From Pseudomonadota bacterium (GTDB lineage: Bacteria; Pseudomonadota; Gammaproteobacteria; Burkholderiales; Burkholderiaceae_C), in the NCBI GenBank assembly GCA_018242005.1, contig JAFECU010000100.1:1-50120 (forward strand): a DNA stretch of 50,120 nt. The letters are read 5' to 3'. This document shows, piece by piece, positions 9,123 through 18,045 of this stretch (the first letter of the stretch is position 1; the number at the start of each line of letters is the position of its first letter). The notes beneath the pieces are model-generated. The model made no database searches, was not told the DNA's origin, and saw only the letters and a list, made by a program, of their open reading frames with translations. The translations under genes were made by a program, and so were the position numbers.

Positions 9123-9433
9123 CGATCTGGGTGGTTCATCGACTGCAGCGGGCATTGCGCGCGGCAAGGCGGAATGCCATCGCCACCAATGACCGTGATG
9201 AACGTGAGGTGGCGCCCCGGTGGACGTGGCGTATTTGACAAAGCTCGTAGCGCCTCTTTCCAACCCCTCGTTTTACCGGCAGCCTAAGCTCTATCCGGAT
9301 GAACAAGGCGCCCCGTCCATCATCGGGATTCGCCACCGGGCCGGGAACACCCGGGCCAAAATCGTCGAAGGACTGCGGTCCCCATGAACCCTCCCGCAGG
9401 GGATGCTGACCGGATACGGAAACAGGATTTTCC
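9123..9433. other. Intergenic region before iorA
   Basis: About 310 bp with no supportable gene. A TTGACA box occurs at 9235-9240 inside GTATTTGACAAAGC and could be the -35 of the iorAB promoter; the matching -10 is poor. No hairpin of terminator type was recognised. Confidence 0.4.
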
Positions 9434-9907
9434 ATGACACAACTTCAAATCAATGGCCGGAGCGTGACCGTCGCTGTGCCGGATGACACGCCCCTGCTGT
9501 GGGTCTTGCGTGACGAACTGGGCATGACCGGCACCAAGTTCGGTTGCGGCATGGCGCTGTGTGGCGCCTGCACCGTGCACATGGACGGCGCGCCCATCCG
9601 CGCCTGCGTCACCCCGATCTCGGCCGTGAGCGGCCATGCCGTCTCCACGATCGAGGCCATGGATGCCGACCCGGTGGGCCGGGCAGTGCAGCGTGCCTGG
9701 GTCGAGAACAACGTGGCCCAGTGCGGCTACTGTCAGGCCGGCCAGATCATGTCGGCCACGAACCTGCTCAAATCCACGCCCAGCCCTACCGAGCAGCAGA
9801 TCGACGAGGCCATGAGCGGCAACATCTGCCGCTGCGGCACCTATCCGCGCATCCGCGCCGCCATTCAACAGGCAGCAGGCCATCTTGCACAAGGAGGCTC
9901 GCAGTGA
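9434..9907 (+). CDS. iorA: (2Fe-2S) subunit of a molybdenum hydroxylase (IorA-like)
   Basis: 157 residues with both iron-sulfur clusters of the xanthine-oxidase family small subunit. The plant-ferredoxin-type set is C38, C43, C46 and C58; the C-terminal four-helix set is C97, C100, C132 and C134 (CGYCQAGQ and CRCGTY). It passes electrons from the molybdenum subunit encoded immediately downstream, overlapping by 4 bp. No FAD subunit gene is present, as is usual for isoquinoline 1-oxidoreductase and related aldehyde oxidoreductases that hand electrons to cytochrome c. The symbol follows that family; the actual substrate is unknown. Confidence 0.92.
   Translation: MTQLQINGRSVTVAVPDDTPLLWVLRDELGMTGTKFGCGMALCGACTVHMDGAPIRACVTPISAVSGHAVSTIEAMDADPVGRAVQRAWVENNVAQCGYCQAGQIMSATNLLKSTPSPTEQQIDEAMSGNICRCGTYPRIRAAIQQAAGHLAQGGSQ
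9891..9897 (+). promoter_or_regulatory. Ribosome binding site choosing the GTG start of iorB
   Basis: A perfect AAGGAGG lies inside the end of iorA. It is 6 bases from a GTG at 9904 and 15 bases from an ATG at 9913. The spacing favours the GTG, which overlaps the iorA stop as GTGA. Confidence 0.65.
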
Positions 9908-12195
9908 CTTCGATGACCTCGCTTTCCCGCCGCAACTTCCTGCAGGGCGGCCTGGGCGCACTGGCGTTGGCCGTCACGGCCGATGGCCTGGTCAGCGCCG
10001 CATGGGCGGCCGATGCACCCGCCAAAAAGTACGGCGCCGACTCCATGCCGGGCGCTACGGTGGACGATCCGCTGGCGTTTGTCTCCATCGCCGCCGATGG
10101 CACCGTCACCATCGTCGCGCACCGGGCCGAAATGGGCACCGGGGTGCGCACCAGCCTGCCCATGGTGGTGGCCGACGAGATGGAGGCCCTGTGGGAGCGC
10201 GTGCAAGTTGTGCAGGCCGAGGCCAACGAGGCGCGCTACGGCAACCAGAACGTGGACGGCTCGCGCAGCGTGCGCCACTTCCTGATGCCCATGCGGCGCG
10301 TGGGTGCGGCGGCCCGCCAGATGCTCGAAGCCGCAGCGGCCGCACGCTGGTCCGTCCCTCTTGCCGAAGTCAAGGCGGTGCGGCACGAGGTACTTCACGC
10401 GCGCACCGGCCGGCGCCTGGGCTATGGCGAACTGGCAGCGGATGCGGCCAGGCAGCCCGTCCCCCGGGACGATGCCCTCAAGCTCAAGGCCCGCGCGGAT
10501 TTCCGCTACATCGGCAAGGACGAGGTGCATCTGTTCGACCTGGAAGCCATCGGCAAGGGCCAGGCCATCTACGGCATGGACATGCGCCTGCCTGGCTTGG
10601 TCTATGCCGTGTTGGCACGCCCGCCGGTGGTCGGCGGCAAACTGCGCCACTTCGACGCCAGCCGTGCGCTGACCGTGCCCGGCGTGCTCAAGGTGGTGGA
10701 GATAGCCGCGTACCAGGGTGCGCCGGCCTTCCAGCCGCTGGGCGGCGTGGCCGTGGTCGCACGCAACACCTGGGCCGCGCGTCAGGGTCGCGATGCGCTC
10801 GAAATCGAATGGGACGATGGCCCTAACGGCAGCTACGACTCCGTGGCCTACCGGCAAACGCTGGAGGCGGCCGCGCGCCAGCCCGGCAAAGTGATGCGCG
10901 ACCAGGGGGATGTAGTGCAAACCTGGGCTCAGGCACCACAGGCCGAGCGCTTCGCCGCCGAGTACTACATACCTCACCTGGCCCATGCGTCAATGGAGCC
11001 GCCGGTGGCGACCGTGCGCATCCAGGGCGGCCGTGCCGAAGTCTGGACCTCGGTGCAGAACCCGATGGCGGCCCACGCAGCCGTGGTCAGGCGCCTGGGC
11101 CTCAAGCCCGAGAACGTGAAGGTCAACAATCTGCTGCTCGGTGGCGCCTTCGGCCGCAAGTCCAAGCCAGATTTTGTCGAAGAAGCCGCCATCGTGGCCC
11201 GCGCCATGCCCGAGGGCACGCCGGTCAAGCTGGTGTGGATGCGCGAGGACGACATCCAGCACGATTACCTGCACACCGTCTCGGTCGAGCGGCTGGAGGC
11301 GGTCATGGATGCGCGGGGGCAGGTGCAGTCCTGGCTGCACCGCAGCGCCGCGCCCACCATCGGTTCGCTGTTCGCGCTGGGGGCCAAGGGGCAGTCGGCG
11401 TCAGAGTCCGCCATGTCGGCGATCAACATGCCCTACCGGATTCCCAACGTGCGCGTGGAAACGGCCGAGGTCGAGGCCCATGCGCGCATCGGCTGGTTCA
11501 GATCGGTGGCCAATATTCCGCACGCCTTCGCGGCGCAGTGCTTCATTGCCGAACTGGCGCATCGCGCCGGCAAGGACCACCGGCAGTTTGCGCTCGACCT
11601 GATCGGCCCGGGCCGCAAGATCGACCCCGGCGCACTGGCCGACGGCTGGAACTACAGCGAATCGCCCGAACACTATCCCTACGACACGGCGCGCCTGCGC
11701 GGGGTGATCGAGGCCGCGTGCCAAGGCGCAGGCTGGGGCCGTGCTCTGCCCAAGGGGCATGGCCTGGGTCTGGCCTTTTGCTACAGCTTCATGAGCTATA
11801 CGGCCACCGTGATTGAAGTCGCCGTGAATGAGCAGGGCGAGGTGCGCGTGGTGGCGGTGGACATGGCGCTGGACTGCGGCCCGCAGATCAAGCCCGAGCG
11901 CATCCGCGCGCAGATGGAGGGCGGCGCCATCATGGGCCTGAGCCTGGCGCTGGTGAGCGAGATCAGCTTCGAGCGGGGGCGCGTGAAGCAAAGCAACTTC
12001 CACGACTACGAAGTGCTGCGCCATCACGCGTCGCCGCGCGTGATCCGCACCCATCTGGTGAATGACAACCACGACCTGCCGCCCGGCGGCGTGGGCGAGC
12101 CACCGGTGCCGCCGGTTGCGCCAGCGCTGTGCAATGCCATCTTCGCGGCCACCGGCAAGCGCGTGCGCAGCCTGCCGGTGCGCACGGTGGCGTAG
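9904..12195 (+). CDS. iorB: Molybdopterin-binding subunit of a molybdenum hydroxylase (IorB-like)
   Basis: 763 residues from the GTG start (760 from ATG 9913). A twin-arginine signal [19 protein letters not shown] heads the protein, so the complex is probably exported folded, with its small partner carried along. The body is the xanthine dehydrogenase family large subunit. GAFGRKS is the molybdopterin-proximal glycine motif, and [19 protein letters not shown] near the C-terminus contains the catalytic Glu. The closest named relatives are isoquinoline 1-oxidoreductase beta subunits and membrane-associated aldehyde dehydrogenases. With IorA it would hydroxylate an aldehyde or N-heterocycle using water. 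The usual MocA-like maturation gene is only a fragment downstream. Confidence 0.92.
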   Translation: MTSMTSLSRRNFLQGGLGALALAVTADGLVSAAWAADAPAKKYGADSMPGATVDDPLAFVSIAADGTVTIVAHRAEMGTGVRTSLPMVVADEMEALWERVQVVQAEANEARYGNQNVDGSRSVRHFLMPMRRVGAAARQMLEAAAAARWSVPLAEVKAVRHEVLHARTGRRLGYGELAADAARQPVPRDDALKLKARADFRYIGKDEVHLFDLEAIGKGQAIYGMDMRLPGLVYAVLARPPVVGGKLRHFDASRALTVPGVLKVVEIAAYQGAPAFQPLGGVAVVARNTWAARQGRDALEIEWDDGPNGSYDSVAYRQTLEAAARQPGKVMRDQGDVVQTWAQAPQAERFAAEYYIPHLAHASMEPPVATVRIQGGRAEVWTSVQNPMAAHAAVVRRLGLKPENVKVNNLLLGGAFGRKSKPDFVEEAAIVARAMPEGTPVKLVWMREDDIQHDYLHTVSVERLEAVMDARGQVQSWLHRSAAPTIGSLFALGAKGQSASESAMSAINMPYRIPNVRVETAEVEAHARIGWFRSVANIPHAFAAQCFIAELAHRAGKDHRQFALDLIGPGRKIDPGALADGWNYSESPEHYPYDTARLRGVIEAACQGAGWGRALPKGHGLGLAFCYSFMSYTATVIEVAVNEQGEVRVVAVDMALDCGPQIKPERIRAQMEGGAIMGLSLALVSEISFERGRVKQSNFHDYEVLRHHASPRVIRTHLVNDNHDLPPGGVGEPPVPPVAPALCNAIFAATGKRVRSLPVRTVA

Positions 12196-12201
12196 CGCAA
12201 C

Positions 12202-12426
12202 GTGCGGGGACACCACAGACACCACGCGTCTGCTGTGCTCGTTCTGGCCGCAGGCCGGGGTCAGCGCTTCGCTCGCGCCCTTGGTACGACTCACAACACA
12301 AGCGCGCCGCCCCACTTGGCGGCATGTCTGCACGAGAGCGTGGTGCCGCACCGCGTGGCCGCATTAGGCCGGCCGTATCACCTCGTGCGGCCCGCGAATC
12401 ACCGGCCGACCAATCGACCGGTTGAA
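12202..12426 (+). pseudogene. Remnant of a MocA-like molybdenum cofactor cytidylyltransferase
   Basis: Directly after iorB one frame reads AVLVLAAGRGQRFARALGTT, the N-terminal nucleotide-binding signature (LAAGxGxRF) of MocA/MobA-type nucleotidyltransferases. It continues with short MocA-like pieces: THNTSAP, VVPHRVAALGRPYHLVRP. The rest of the roughly 190-residue enzyme is absent, and the frame drifts into unrecognisable sequence before 12640. Intact homologues often follow iorAB and make the cytosine dinucleotide form of the cofactor. So this is probably a decayed former cluster member. A fortuitous match is possible but unlikely given position and orientation. Confidence 0.6.
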
Positions 12427-12755
12427 CGCGTCGGTATCGAGACATGCATTGTCGTGCAGCTACCGACCATGTTTCTTCGCCGGCCACTCCCTCAGGATAG
12501 GCTCAAGGCCCATTTTCTTCTCCACCTTGCCGCGTGCCTCGATCCGAACACAAACCGTGCGCCGGGCCCGCAAACGTCCAGGTTTTTCGCGTGCAGCTGC
12601 AACCGGGCTCAACAACCACGGGTGGATGCGTGAATTCTGAAGCCAGGCCTTTGGCACTCACGGGGTCGGCTCATGGCGGCAGCGCGCGCGGCACATTGCC
12701 TTTCAACCAACGACGTCAACCCAGCCGCAGCGCACCCGCGCCGTCGGCATCGCTG
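12427..12755. other. Non-coding stretch after the mocA remnant
   Basis: No gene is recognised. Short frames on both strands show no family features. This stretch separates the iorAB cluster from the convergent cytochrome gene and probably contains further decayed sequence. Confidence 0.45.
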
Positions 12756-13217
12756 TCAACGCTTTTCGTAGAAGTGCTGCACGAATGGCTTGCGAAAGCC
12801 CTGGTGGCAGGCCAGACAGCTTTGCTGCACCTTGGCAAAGGCCGCGATGACGGCCTGGCCGTCGCTGTGCTGTGCGGCCTCGCCCATGGCGGTGGCGGCG
12901 TCGTGCACCTGGGCGTCGAAGCCACGGAATTTGCCGGCATCGGTGGCCAGCCAGGCGAGGATGCGGATCTTCTCGGACGCCGGCGGCTCGGCGTGGCGCG
13001 CGATCTTCGGCGCCAGTTCGGCCACCAGCGCCCAGTCCTCCTTGGATATGGCGCCGGTGACGGCCTGCATGTCGCGCCCGAGTTGGTCCATCACCTCGCG
13101 CAGGGCCATGGGCCTTGAGGCCTCCACGGTTTGTGCGCCGGATGCGGCAGCGGCGCACAGCAGCGCTGCGCACAGGGTGGCTCGCAAGTGAAGGCGGGAT
13201 GTCTGGATGTGGCGCAT
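12756..13217 (-). CDS. c'-like cytochrome (exported monohaem protein)
   Basis: 153 residues. A signal peptide (LRATLCAALLCAAAASGAQT) is followed by a helical domain. A single C-terminal haem site, C134-L-A-C137-H138, is placed as in cytochrome c' four-helix bundles. The ATG at 13217 is chosen because the signal peptide starts right after it and AAGGAAG lies upstream; longer forms would put about 35 non-family residues in front. The gene converges on the iorAB cluster, and periplasmic c-type cytochromes are the known acceptors for that enzyme class. It could also belong to the export operon upstream on the same strand (82 bp gap). Confidence 0.83.
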   Translation of the reverse strand: MRHIQTSRLHLRATLCAALLCAAAASGAQTVEASRPMALREVMDQLGRDMQAVTGAISKEDWALVAELAPKIARHAEPPASEKIRILAWLATDAGKFRGFDAQVHDAATAMGEAAQHSDGQAVIAAFAKVQQSCLACHQGFRKPFVQHFYEKR

Positions 13218-13299
13218 TTGTCTTCCTTTGTGGGCAGATGGCAAACAAAAATCCGCCAGCAATGACTTTGCTTGCGGTGGCAGAGGCGCGATGCGCGAA

Positions 13300-14010
13300 T
13301 CAGTCGAAGCCGCGGCCCTCACCGGCTTCCTCGTGCGTCACGCCGTCGCGGATATGGTAGATGCGCTTGAACGTCGGGATGATTTTTTCATCGTGCGTGA
13401 CCACGATGACGGCGGTCTCGAAGCGCCTGGCCATGTCGTTCAGGATTTGGATCACGGTCATGGCGCGCTGCGAGTCGAGCGGCGCCGTAGGCTCGTCGGC
13501 CAGGATCACCGGAGGGCGGTTCACCAGGCCACGCGCGATGGCCACGCGCTGTTGTTCGCCGCCCGACAGCCGCGAAGGCATGGCCTGTGCACGGTGCTGC
13601 ACGTCCAGCGCCTTGAACAGATCCAGTGCGCGCCGGCGCGCCTCGTCGTTGGGCACGCCGGCCAGCATGGGCAGCAACGCCACGTTGTCGGTCGCGTCCA
13701 GGAACGGGATCAGGTAGGGCGCCTGGAACACGAAACCGATCTTGTCGCGGCGCAGGGCGCGCAGGTCCGCGACGCACCAGCCATCGTCATAGATCACCTG
13801 GTCGTCCAGCGTCATGCGTCCGGACGTGGGGTCGATCACCGCGCCCAGGCACTTGAGCAGCGTGCTTTTGCCCGAACCCGAGGGGCCGATCAGGCCCACC
13901 ACCTCGCCGGGCGCCACCTGCATGTTCACGTCCTTGAGCGCGAGGAAGGCGGTATCGCCCGAGCCGAAACGCTTGCTCAGGCCCTCGATGCGGATGCCTC
14001 TCGTGCCCAT
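13300..14010 (-). CDS. ABC transporter ATPase (MacB/LolD/DevA-like)
   Basis: 236 residues, a stand-alone nucleotide-binding domain. Walker A is GPSGSGKST (42-50), the Q-loop glutamine is Q96, the signature is LSGGEQQ (148-154) and Walker B is VILADEP (168-174), followed by LDS. The insert-free short form is typical of ATPases partnering FtsX-type permeases. The permease gene ends 11 bp before this start, and the adaptor and TetR genes precede it. Together they would form a tripartite export pump. The substrate cannot be deduced. Confidence 0.92.
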   Translation of the reverse strand: MGTRGIRIEGLSKRFGSGDTAFLALKDVNMQVAPGEVVGLIGPSGSGKSTLLKCLGAVIDPTSGRMTLDDQVIYDDGWCVADLRALRRDKIGFVFQAPYLIPFLDATDNVALLPMLAGVPNDEARRRALDLFKALDVQHRAQAMPSRLSGGEQQRVAIARGLVNRPPVILADEPTAPLDSQRAMTVIQILNDMARRFETAVIVVTHDEKIIPTFKRIYHIRDGVTHEEAGEGRGFD

Positions 14011-14021
14011 GCTCTTACCTC

Positions 14022-15221
14022 TTACCCAATGGCCTCTGCCGGATCGACCTTGAGCGCCACGCGGATGGCGACAATGCTTGCCAGCACGCAGATGGCCAGC
14101 ACGGCGGCGAAGCCCGCGATCGAGTCGAACGGCACCAACAGCACGTACTTGGGGAACAGCGGTGCGGCGAAGGTGGCCGTGATCTTGCCGACGACGAAAC
14201 CGATCACGCCCAGCACCAGTGCCTGCTGCAAGATCATCGCGGCGATGGTGCGGTTGCGTGTGCCGATGAGCTTGAGAACGGCGATCTCGCGAATCTTGTC
14301 CATGGTCAGTGTGTAGATGATGAAGGCCACGATGGCCGCGCTGACCAAGGCCAGGATCACCAGGAACATGCCGATCTGCCTGGCCGAGGTGGCGATGAGC
14401 TTGCCCACGAGGATGTCCTCCATCTGCGCGCGGTCGTACACCGTGAGGCGCTTCCAGCGCCGTATCGGCTCGGCCACTTGCTGGGGCGTGAACTCGGGCA
14501 GGATGCGCACCAGCACGGCATTGACGTAGCCGTTGCTGGTCTGCGAGGCCACCACCGCATCGAGCAGGCCGGGCACGCCCGGGCGGTTGAAGGCTGGGTT
14601 CGCCTCGGTGCGGCGGCGCTGCATGAGGATGGCGTCGTTGTCCTTGAGGAACTGCGCCTCCTGCGCGTCCCTGAGCGGTATGAACACCATGGGGTCGCCA
14701 CTGGACGAGACCATGCGGCGCGTCAGGCCGACCACGGTGTAGTGATTGCGGCGGATGTTCAGCAGGTCGCCTAGCCGCAGGCCCGTGGCGAGGTCCGCCA
14801 CCGCCTCATAGTGCCCGCGCGTGATCTGGCGCCCCGCGACGAGATGGGGCGGCCAGCCCGGGTCGCCGGCCTCTCCTGCGGTGATGCCCACCACCATCGA
14901 GCGCACGTCCTTGCCACCATGGCGCACCTGCATGGTCAGATAGGTGATGTTGACCGCCTGCGCCACGCCAGGCATGGTGCGTATGCTGCGCCACAGGTCG
15001 TCGGGCACGCTCGACGATTCGGCGTAGGGGCCCAGGGTGTCCTTTTGCACCACCCACAGGTCGGCGCCGCTGCTGTCCAGCAGCACCCGGCCGTCGTCCA
15101 CCATGCCGCGGTACACGCCGGCCATGGTCAGCGTCACACCGATCAGCAGGCCCAGGCCGATGCCGGTGAAGACGAACTTGCCCCAGGCGTGGAGGATGTC
15201 GCGTCCGGCCAGGCTGATCAT
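14022..15221 (-). CDS. ABC transporter permease with FtsX domain (DevC/MacB-like)
   Basis: 399 residues. One membrane segment near the N-terminus (FVFTGIGLGLLIGVTLTMAG) is followed by a large periplasmic MacB-type domain to about residue 270. Three more segments follow, the first being MFLVILALVSAAIVAFIIYT. This is the four-helix topology of MacB/DevC permeases. The ATG at 15221 overlaps the stop of the upstream adaptor gene by 4 bp, so translation is coupled. The ATPase follows. Such permeases transmit ATP hydrolysis to a periplasmic adaptor to push substrates through an outer-membrane channel; no TolC-like gene is in this cluster. Confidence 0.91.
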   Translation of the reverse strand: MISLAGRDILHAWGKFVFTGIGLGLLIGVTLTMAGVYRGMVDDGRVLLDSSGADLWVVQKDTLGPYAESSSVPDDLWRSIRTMPGVAQAVNITYLTMQVRHGGKDVRSMVVGITAGEAGDPGWPPHLVAGRQITRGHYEAVADLATGLRLGDLLNIRRNHYTVVGLTRRMVSSSGDPMVFIPLRDAQEAQFLKDNDAILMQRRRTEANPAFNRPGVPGLLDAVVASQTSNGYVNAVLVRILPEFTPQQVAEPIRRWKRLTVYDRAQMEDILVGKLIATSARQIGMFLVILALVSAAIVAFIIYTLTMDKIREIAVLKLIGTRNRTIAAMILQQALVLGVIGFVVGKITATFAAPLFPKYVLLVPFDSIAGFAAVLAICVLASIVAIRVALKVDPAEAIG

Positions 15222-16369
15222 GGCGACACCCCGGCGATGCGCTCGACCACGTGGACGCGGCTGCGCGCGGTGACGACCTTCTCGCTGTAGACGACCAGCC
15301 GATCGCCAGCGGCGATGCCCTTCTCCACCTGCACATGACCATCAAGATCGAAGCGGCCCAGCACCAGCGGCGTGAAGCGCAGCCCGTCGCCGTCGATCTT
15401 CCAGACGCCGCGCCGGCCGCCGACCGTGCGGATGGCCGCGTTTGGAATGCTGGGCCCGGCGGGCTGCTCAGGCAGTTGCACGGTGACCTCGGCCAGCTCG
15501 CCCACCGGCGGCAGCGGCCTGAGGGCCTGGTCGAAGACGATCTTGGCCAGCGTTTCCTCCGTCACCACGTCGGCCTGCGGCTCGACCCGCAGCACGCGGC
15601 CGGGCTGACCGTGGCCACGCCGCGAGCGCAGCGCGATGCGGGCGGGCAAGTCGGCGGCCAGCCCCTCGGCGCTGATCTGGTCGAAGCGGGCATGGACCCA
15701 CAGACTCGTGGGATCGATGAGCTCGACAACGACCTGACCGGCCACCACGGTGGTGCCGGGGTCCACGTTGCGCGCGGTCACCAGTCCGGCCACGGGGGCC
15801 ACCAGCCTGAGGTTGCCGCGCTGCGCATGCAGCGCCTGCAGGTCGGCGCGCAGGCGGTTGGTGTCCTCGCGCGCGGCACCTGTGGCGGCCAAGGCCACGG
15901 AAAGATCCTGGTGCCGGATGGCCGCGCTTTCCTCGCTGGTGCCGCGCACGGCCAGGAGCTGCGCATAGCGGGCCGCCTGCGTCTGCGCGAAGGCCTGCCT
16001 GGCCTCGGCCTGCCGCAGGGCGGCCTCGGCGCTCTTGATCGCGGCCTGCTGCGCGCCGATGCGCTGGTCCAGGTCCACAGGGTCCATCTCGCCCAGCACC
16101 TGGCCGGCCCGGACCGCATCGCCCACATGCACGTCCAGCCGCTTGACCCGGCCAGCGAACGTCGGACCGATCTTGTACGTGTAGCGCGCCTGCACCGTGC
16201 CGATGCCCGCCAGGGCGGGTGCGATGGCGCGCGACTCCACGGTGGCCACGGTCACCGCCACGGGTGCCAGGGGCCCCGAGCGCAGGGCGACGTAGGCGAA
16301 TAGCAGGAGCAGCGGCGCCATGATGGCCGTCAGCGCCAGCGTACGGCGCTGCAGGGTCGGGAATCTCAT
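15218..16369 (-). CDS. Periplasmic adaptor (membrane fusion protein, HlyD/DevB-like)
   Basis: 383 residues. An N-terminal anchor (LALTAIMAPLLLLFAYVALR) leads into a split lipoyl domain (GRVKRLDVHVGDAVRAGQVL and LRLVAPVAGLVTARNVDPGT). Between the halves is an alpha-helical hairpin rich in Ala, Gln and Arg (about residues 105-190), then beta-barrel and membrane-proximal domains. It links an inner-membrane pump to an outer-membrane channel. It overlaps the tetR stop and the permease start by 4 bp each, so the genes are translationally coupled. The partner here is the ABC permease, not an RND pump. Confidence 0.9.
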   Translation of the reverse strand: MRFPTLQRRTLALTAIMAPLLLLFAYVALRSGPLAPVAVTVATVESRAIAPALAGIGTVQARYTYKIGPTFAGRVKRLDVHVGDAVRAGQVLGEMDPVDLDQRIGAQQAAIKSAEAALRQAEARQAFAQTQAARYAQLLAVRGTSEESAAIRHQDLSVALAATGAAREDTNRLRADLQALHAQRGNLRLVAPVAGLVTARNVDPGTTVVAGQVVVELIDPTSLWVHARFDQISAEGLAADLPARIALRSRRGHGQPGRVLRVEPQADVVTEETLAKIVFDQALRPLPPVGELAEVTVQLPEQPAGPSIPNAAIRTVGGRRGVWKIDGDGLRFTPLVLGRFDLDGHVQVEKGIAAGDRLVVYSEKVVTARSRVHVVERIAGVSP

Positions 16370-16974
16370 CGCCCGCTCCCGATGCCGCGAAGATAGATGG
16401 CAAACACCCCGGGCGCATCCTCGCGCATGCGCGCCACGTCGCCGGCCAGCAATGACTGCATCACCAGACCCTGGATGCTGCCTATGAACAGCACGGCGGC
16501 GGCCTGCACGTCCAGCCGCGCATCCAGCTCGCCCTGGGCCCTGCCGGCCTCCAGCAGGCCACGCAGGCGCTCGCCATAGTGCTGGATCAAGGTTTGCACC
16601 CGCTGCTTGGGGATGGTGTGGCCCGGCCTCTGCAACTCGCCAAACAGCAGGCGCGGCACGCCCGGGTGCTCGGTGACGAAGTCGATGTGGGCCATGAACA
16701 TGGCCCGAAGCGCCGCCACCGGAGATGCTGCGCCCTGCGCGGCGCGGTCCACGCGCTCCAGCAGGCGCTCGGCGACCCAGGACATCACGGCCTGAAGGAT
16801 GGCGTCCTTGGTCGGGAAATGGCGAAACAGCGCCCCCTGGGTCAGGCCCATGCGCTGCGCGATGGCGGTGGTGCTGATGCCGTTGGGATTTTGCTGCGCG
16901 GCCAGCTCGACCATGGCCGCCACCGTCGCCGCGCGGCGTTCCTCGGCGGGAAGATGCCTGGGGTATTCGTTCAT
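16366..16974 (-). CDS. TetR/AcrR-family repressor of the adjacent export operon
   Basis: 202 residues. The N-terminal helix-turn-helix reads STTAIAQRMGLTQGALFRHF (about residues 34-53), followed by PTKDAIL and an all-helical ligand-binding domain. It is the first gene of an operon in which each reading frame overlaps the next by 4 bp. An excellent 24-bp palindrome lies 12 bp before its ATG, so it very likely represses its own operon and releases on binding a pumped substrate. Ligand unknown. Confidence 0.92.
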   Translation of the reverse strand: MNEYPRHLPAEERRAATVAAMVELAAQQNPNGISTTAIAQRMGLTQGALFRHFPTKDAILQAVMSWVAERLLERVDRAAQGAASPVAALRAMFMAHIDFVTEHPGVPRLLFGELQRPGHTIPKQRVQTLIQHYGERLRGLLEAGRAQGELDARLDVQAAAVLFIGSIQGLVMQSLLAGDVARMREDAPGVFAIYLRGIGSGR

Positions 16975-16986
16975 TGCACAGCGCCC

Positions 16987-17010
16987 GATAGTAAGTAACT
17001 TATTACTATC
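16987..17010. promoter_or_regulatory. TetR operator-like palindrome upstream of the export operon
   Basis: The outer arms GATAGTAA (16987-16994) and TTACTATC (17003-17010) are perfect inverted repeats around GTAACTTA. This AT-rich patch stands out in GC-rich surroundings. The size and position, overlapping where the promoter of the tetR operon must be, fit a self-regulatory TetR operator. Confidence 0.75.
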
Positions 17011-17043
17011 TTAACCTGCAATGTCAGCGATGCGCAAGAGAGC

Positions 17044-17180
17044 CCTTAGGGCCTGTTAACGCTATGCAAGAGGTCGCGAAGCTCGGCACAGCACGCCCAT
17101 CAAGGCCCGCGACGCTGTGCGTACGTCGGTACGCACAAGGAGCGCAACACCGAGGGGCGGGCTGTGCCGAATGTCGCCGC
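17044..17180. repeat. Large imperfect palindrome with internal hairpin
   Basis: CGGCACAGC (17084-17092) pairs with GCTGTGCCG (17161-17169), and flanking bases extend the match imperfectly. In the middle is a perfect hairpin GTGCGTAC GTCG GTACGCAC (17117-17136). The left flank begins GGGCCTGTTAACGC. It has no coding function that I can support and looks like a mobile palindromic repeat. It fills most of the gap between the tetR operon and the copper chaperone gene; 17181-17397 holds nothing else recognisable. Confidence 0.6.
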
Positions 17181-17397
17181 CGCAGGGGCTTGGCAGGTAG
17201 CGCCCACCGAGCACGGTCAGGCCCTCCGCGGTCATGAGGCTCGGCGACGCTACCGGCACCTGCGTGACACCCCAGCGCCACTGCGCCCACTCCCAACTAG
17301 GCGCGGGATCCGGCCCACCCGGCAACGGGCGCCGATAATGGCCGGCACGACAGGCGCAGTGCCTGCCCATTACCCGTTTTTGACTCCAGGGAAGCCC

Positions 17398-17883
17398 ATG
17401 CAAAGCAAACGACTCACCACCCGCTTGGCACTCGCCGCCACCCTGCTGCTGTCCGGCCTGGCCCATGCTCAGGTCACGGTGCAGGACGCCTGGGTGCGCG
17501 CCACCGTGCCCCAGCAGAAGGCCACCGGCGCCTTCATGCGTCTGACGGCCGCGCAGGACATGCGCCTGGTCGGCGCCAGCAGCCCCGCTGCCGGCGTGAC
17601 CGAGGTGCACGAGATGAAGCTCGTGGACAACGTCATGAAGATGCGCGCCGTCCCGGCGCTGGACCTGCCCGCCGGCCAGGCGGTGGACCTCAAGCCCGGC
17701 GGCTACCACATCATGCTGCTGGACCTGAAGCAACCCGTGGCCCAGGGCGCCACCGTGCCGCTGACCCTGGTGTTCGAGGGCAAGGACGGCCAGCGCCAGT
17801 CGCAGGAACTGCAGCTGCCCGTGCGCGCCCTGGGCGCCACGGCCGCGCCCGCCATGGGGCATGGCAAGCACGGCGGGCACTGA
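17398..17883 (+). CDS. PCu(A)C-type periplasmic copper chaperone
   Basis: 161 residues with a clear signal peptide (LALAATLLLSGLAHAQ). The PCu(A)C copper motif is complete: HEMKLVDNVMKM, then GGYHIML, giving the H-M pair, the spaced Met, and the His-x-Met. A His/Met-rich tail, MGHGKHGGH, could add copper affinity. These proteins deliver Cu(I) to the CuA site of cytochrome c oxidase, often with a Sco protein, which is not encoded nearby. The ATG at 17398 begins the signal peptide; a longer frame upstream is only the palindromic repeat read through. Confidence 0.92.
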   Translation: MQSKRLTTRLALAATLLLSGLAHAQVTVQDAWVRATVPQQKATGAFMRLTAAQDMRLVGASSPAAGVTEVHEMKLVDNVMKMRAVPALDLPAGQAVDLKPGGYHIMLLDLKQPVAQGATVPLTLVFEGKDGQRQSQELQLPVRALGATAAPAMGHGKHGGH

Positions 17884-17895
17884 GAGTTTTCGTGT

Positions 17896-17950
17896 TTTTC
17901 GGCTCCAGCGCTTTACTCTAGAGCGCTGGCAGCTTCGATTTTCATAGTGA
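17896..17950 (-). repeat. Dispersed hairpin repeat, copy 3
   Basis: It has an 8-bp perfect stem, CCAGCGCT (17905-17912) and AGCGCTGG (17922-17929), with a GAAAATCGAAGCTGCC box on one side and GGAGCCGAAAAA on the other when read on the minus strand. It lies 12 bases beyond the copper chaperone stop and may act as its 3' hairpin. Confidence 0.7.
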
Positions 17951-18045
17951 CAGCATCAACCGCCAGCCGGTGCACGGCGGCGGCTTGACCCATAATCAAT
18001 CGCTTTGCACGGCGCCCATGCCGCGCGCCTGCACCGCCTGTCACC

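Noticed and set aside
17164-17397. N-terminal extension of the copper chaperone
   Set aside because: The frame is open but comes from palindromic repeat DNA; the signal peptide begins at 17398.
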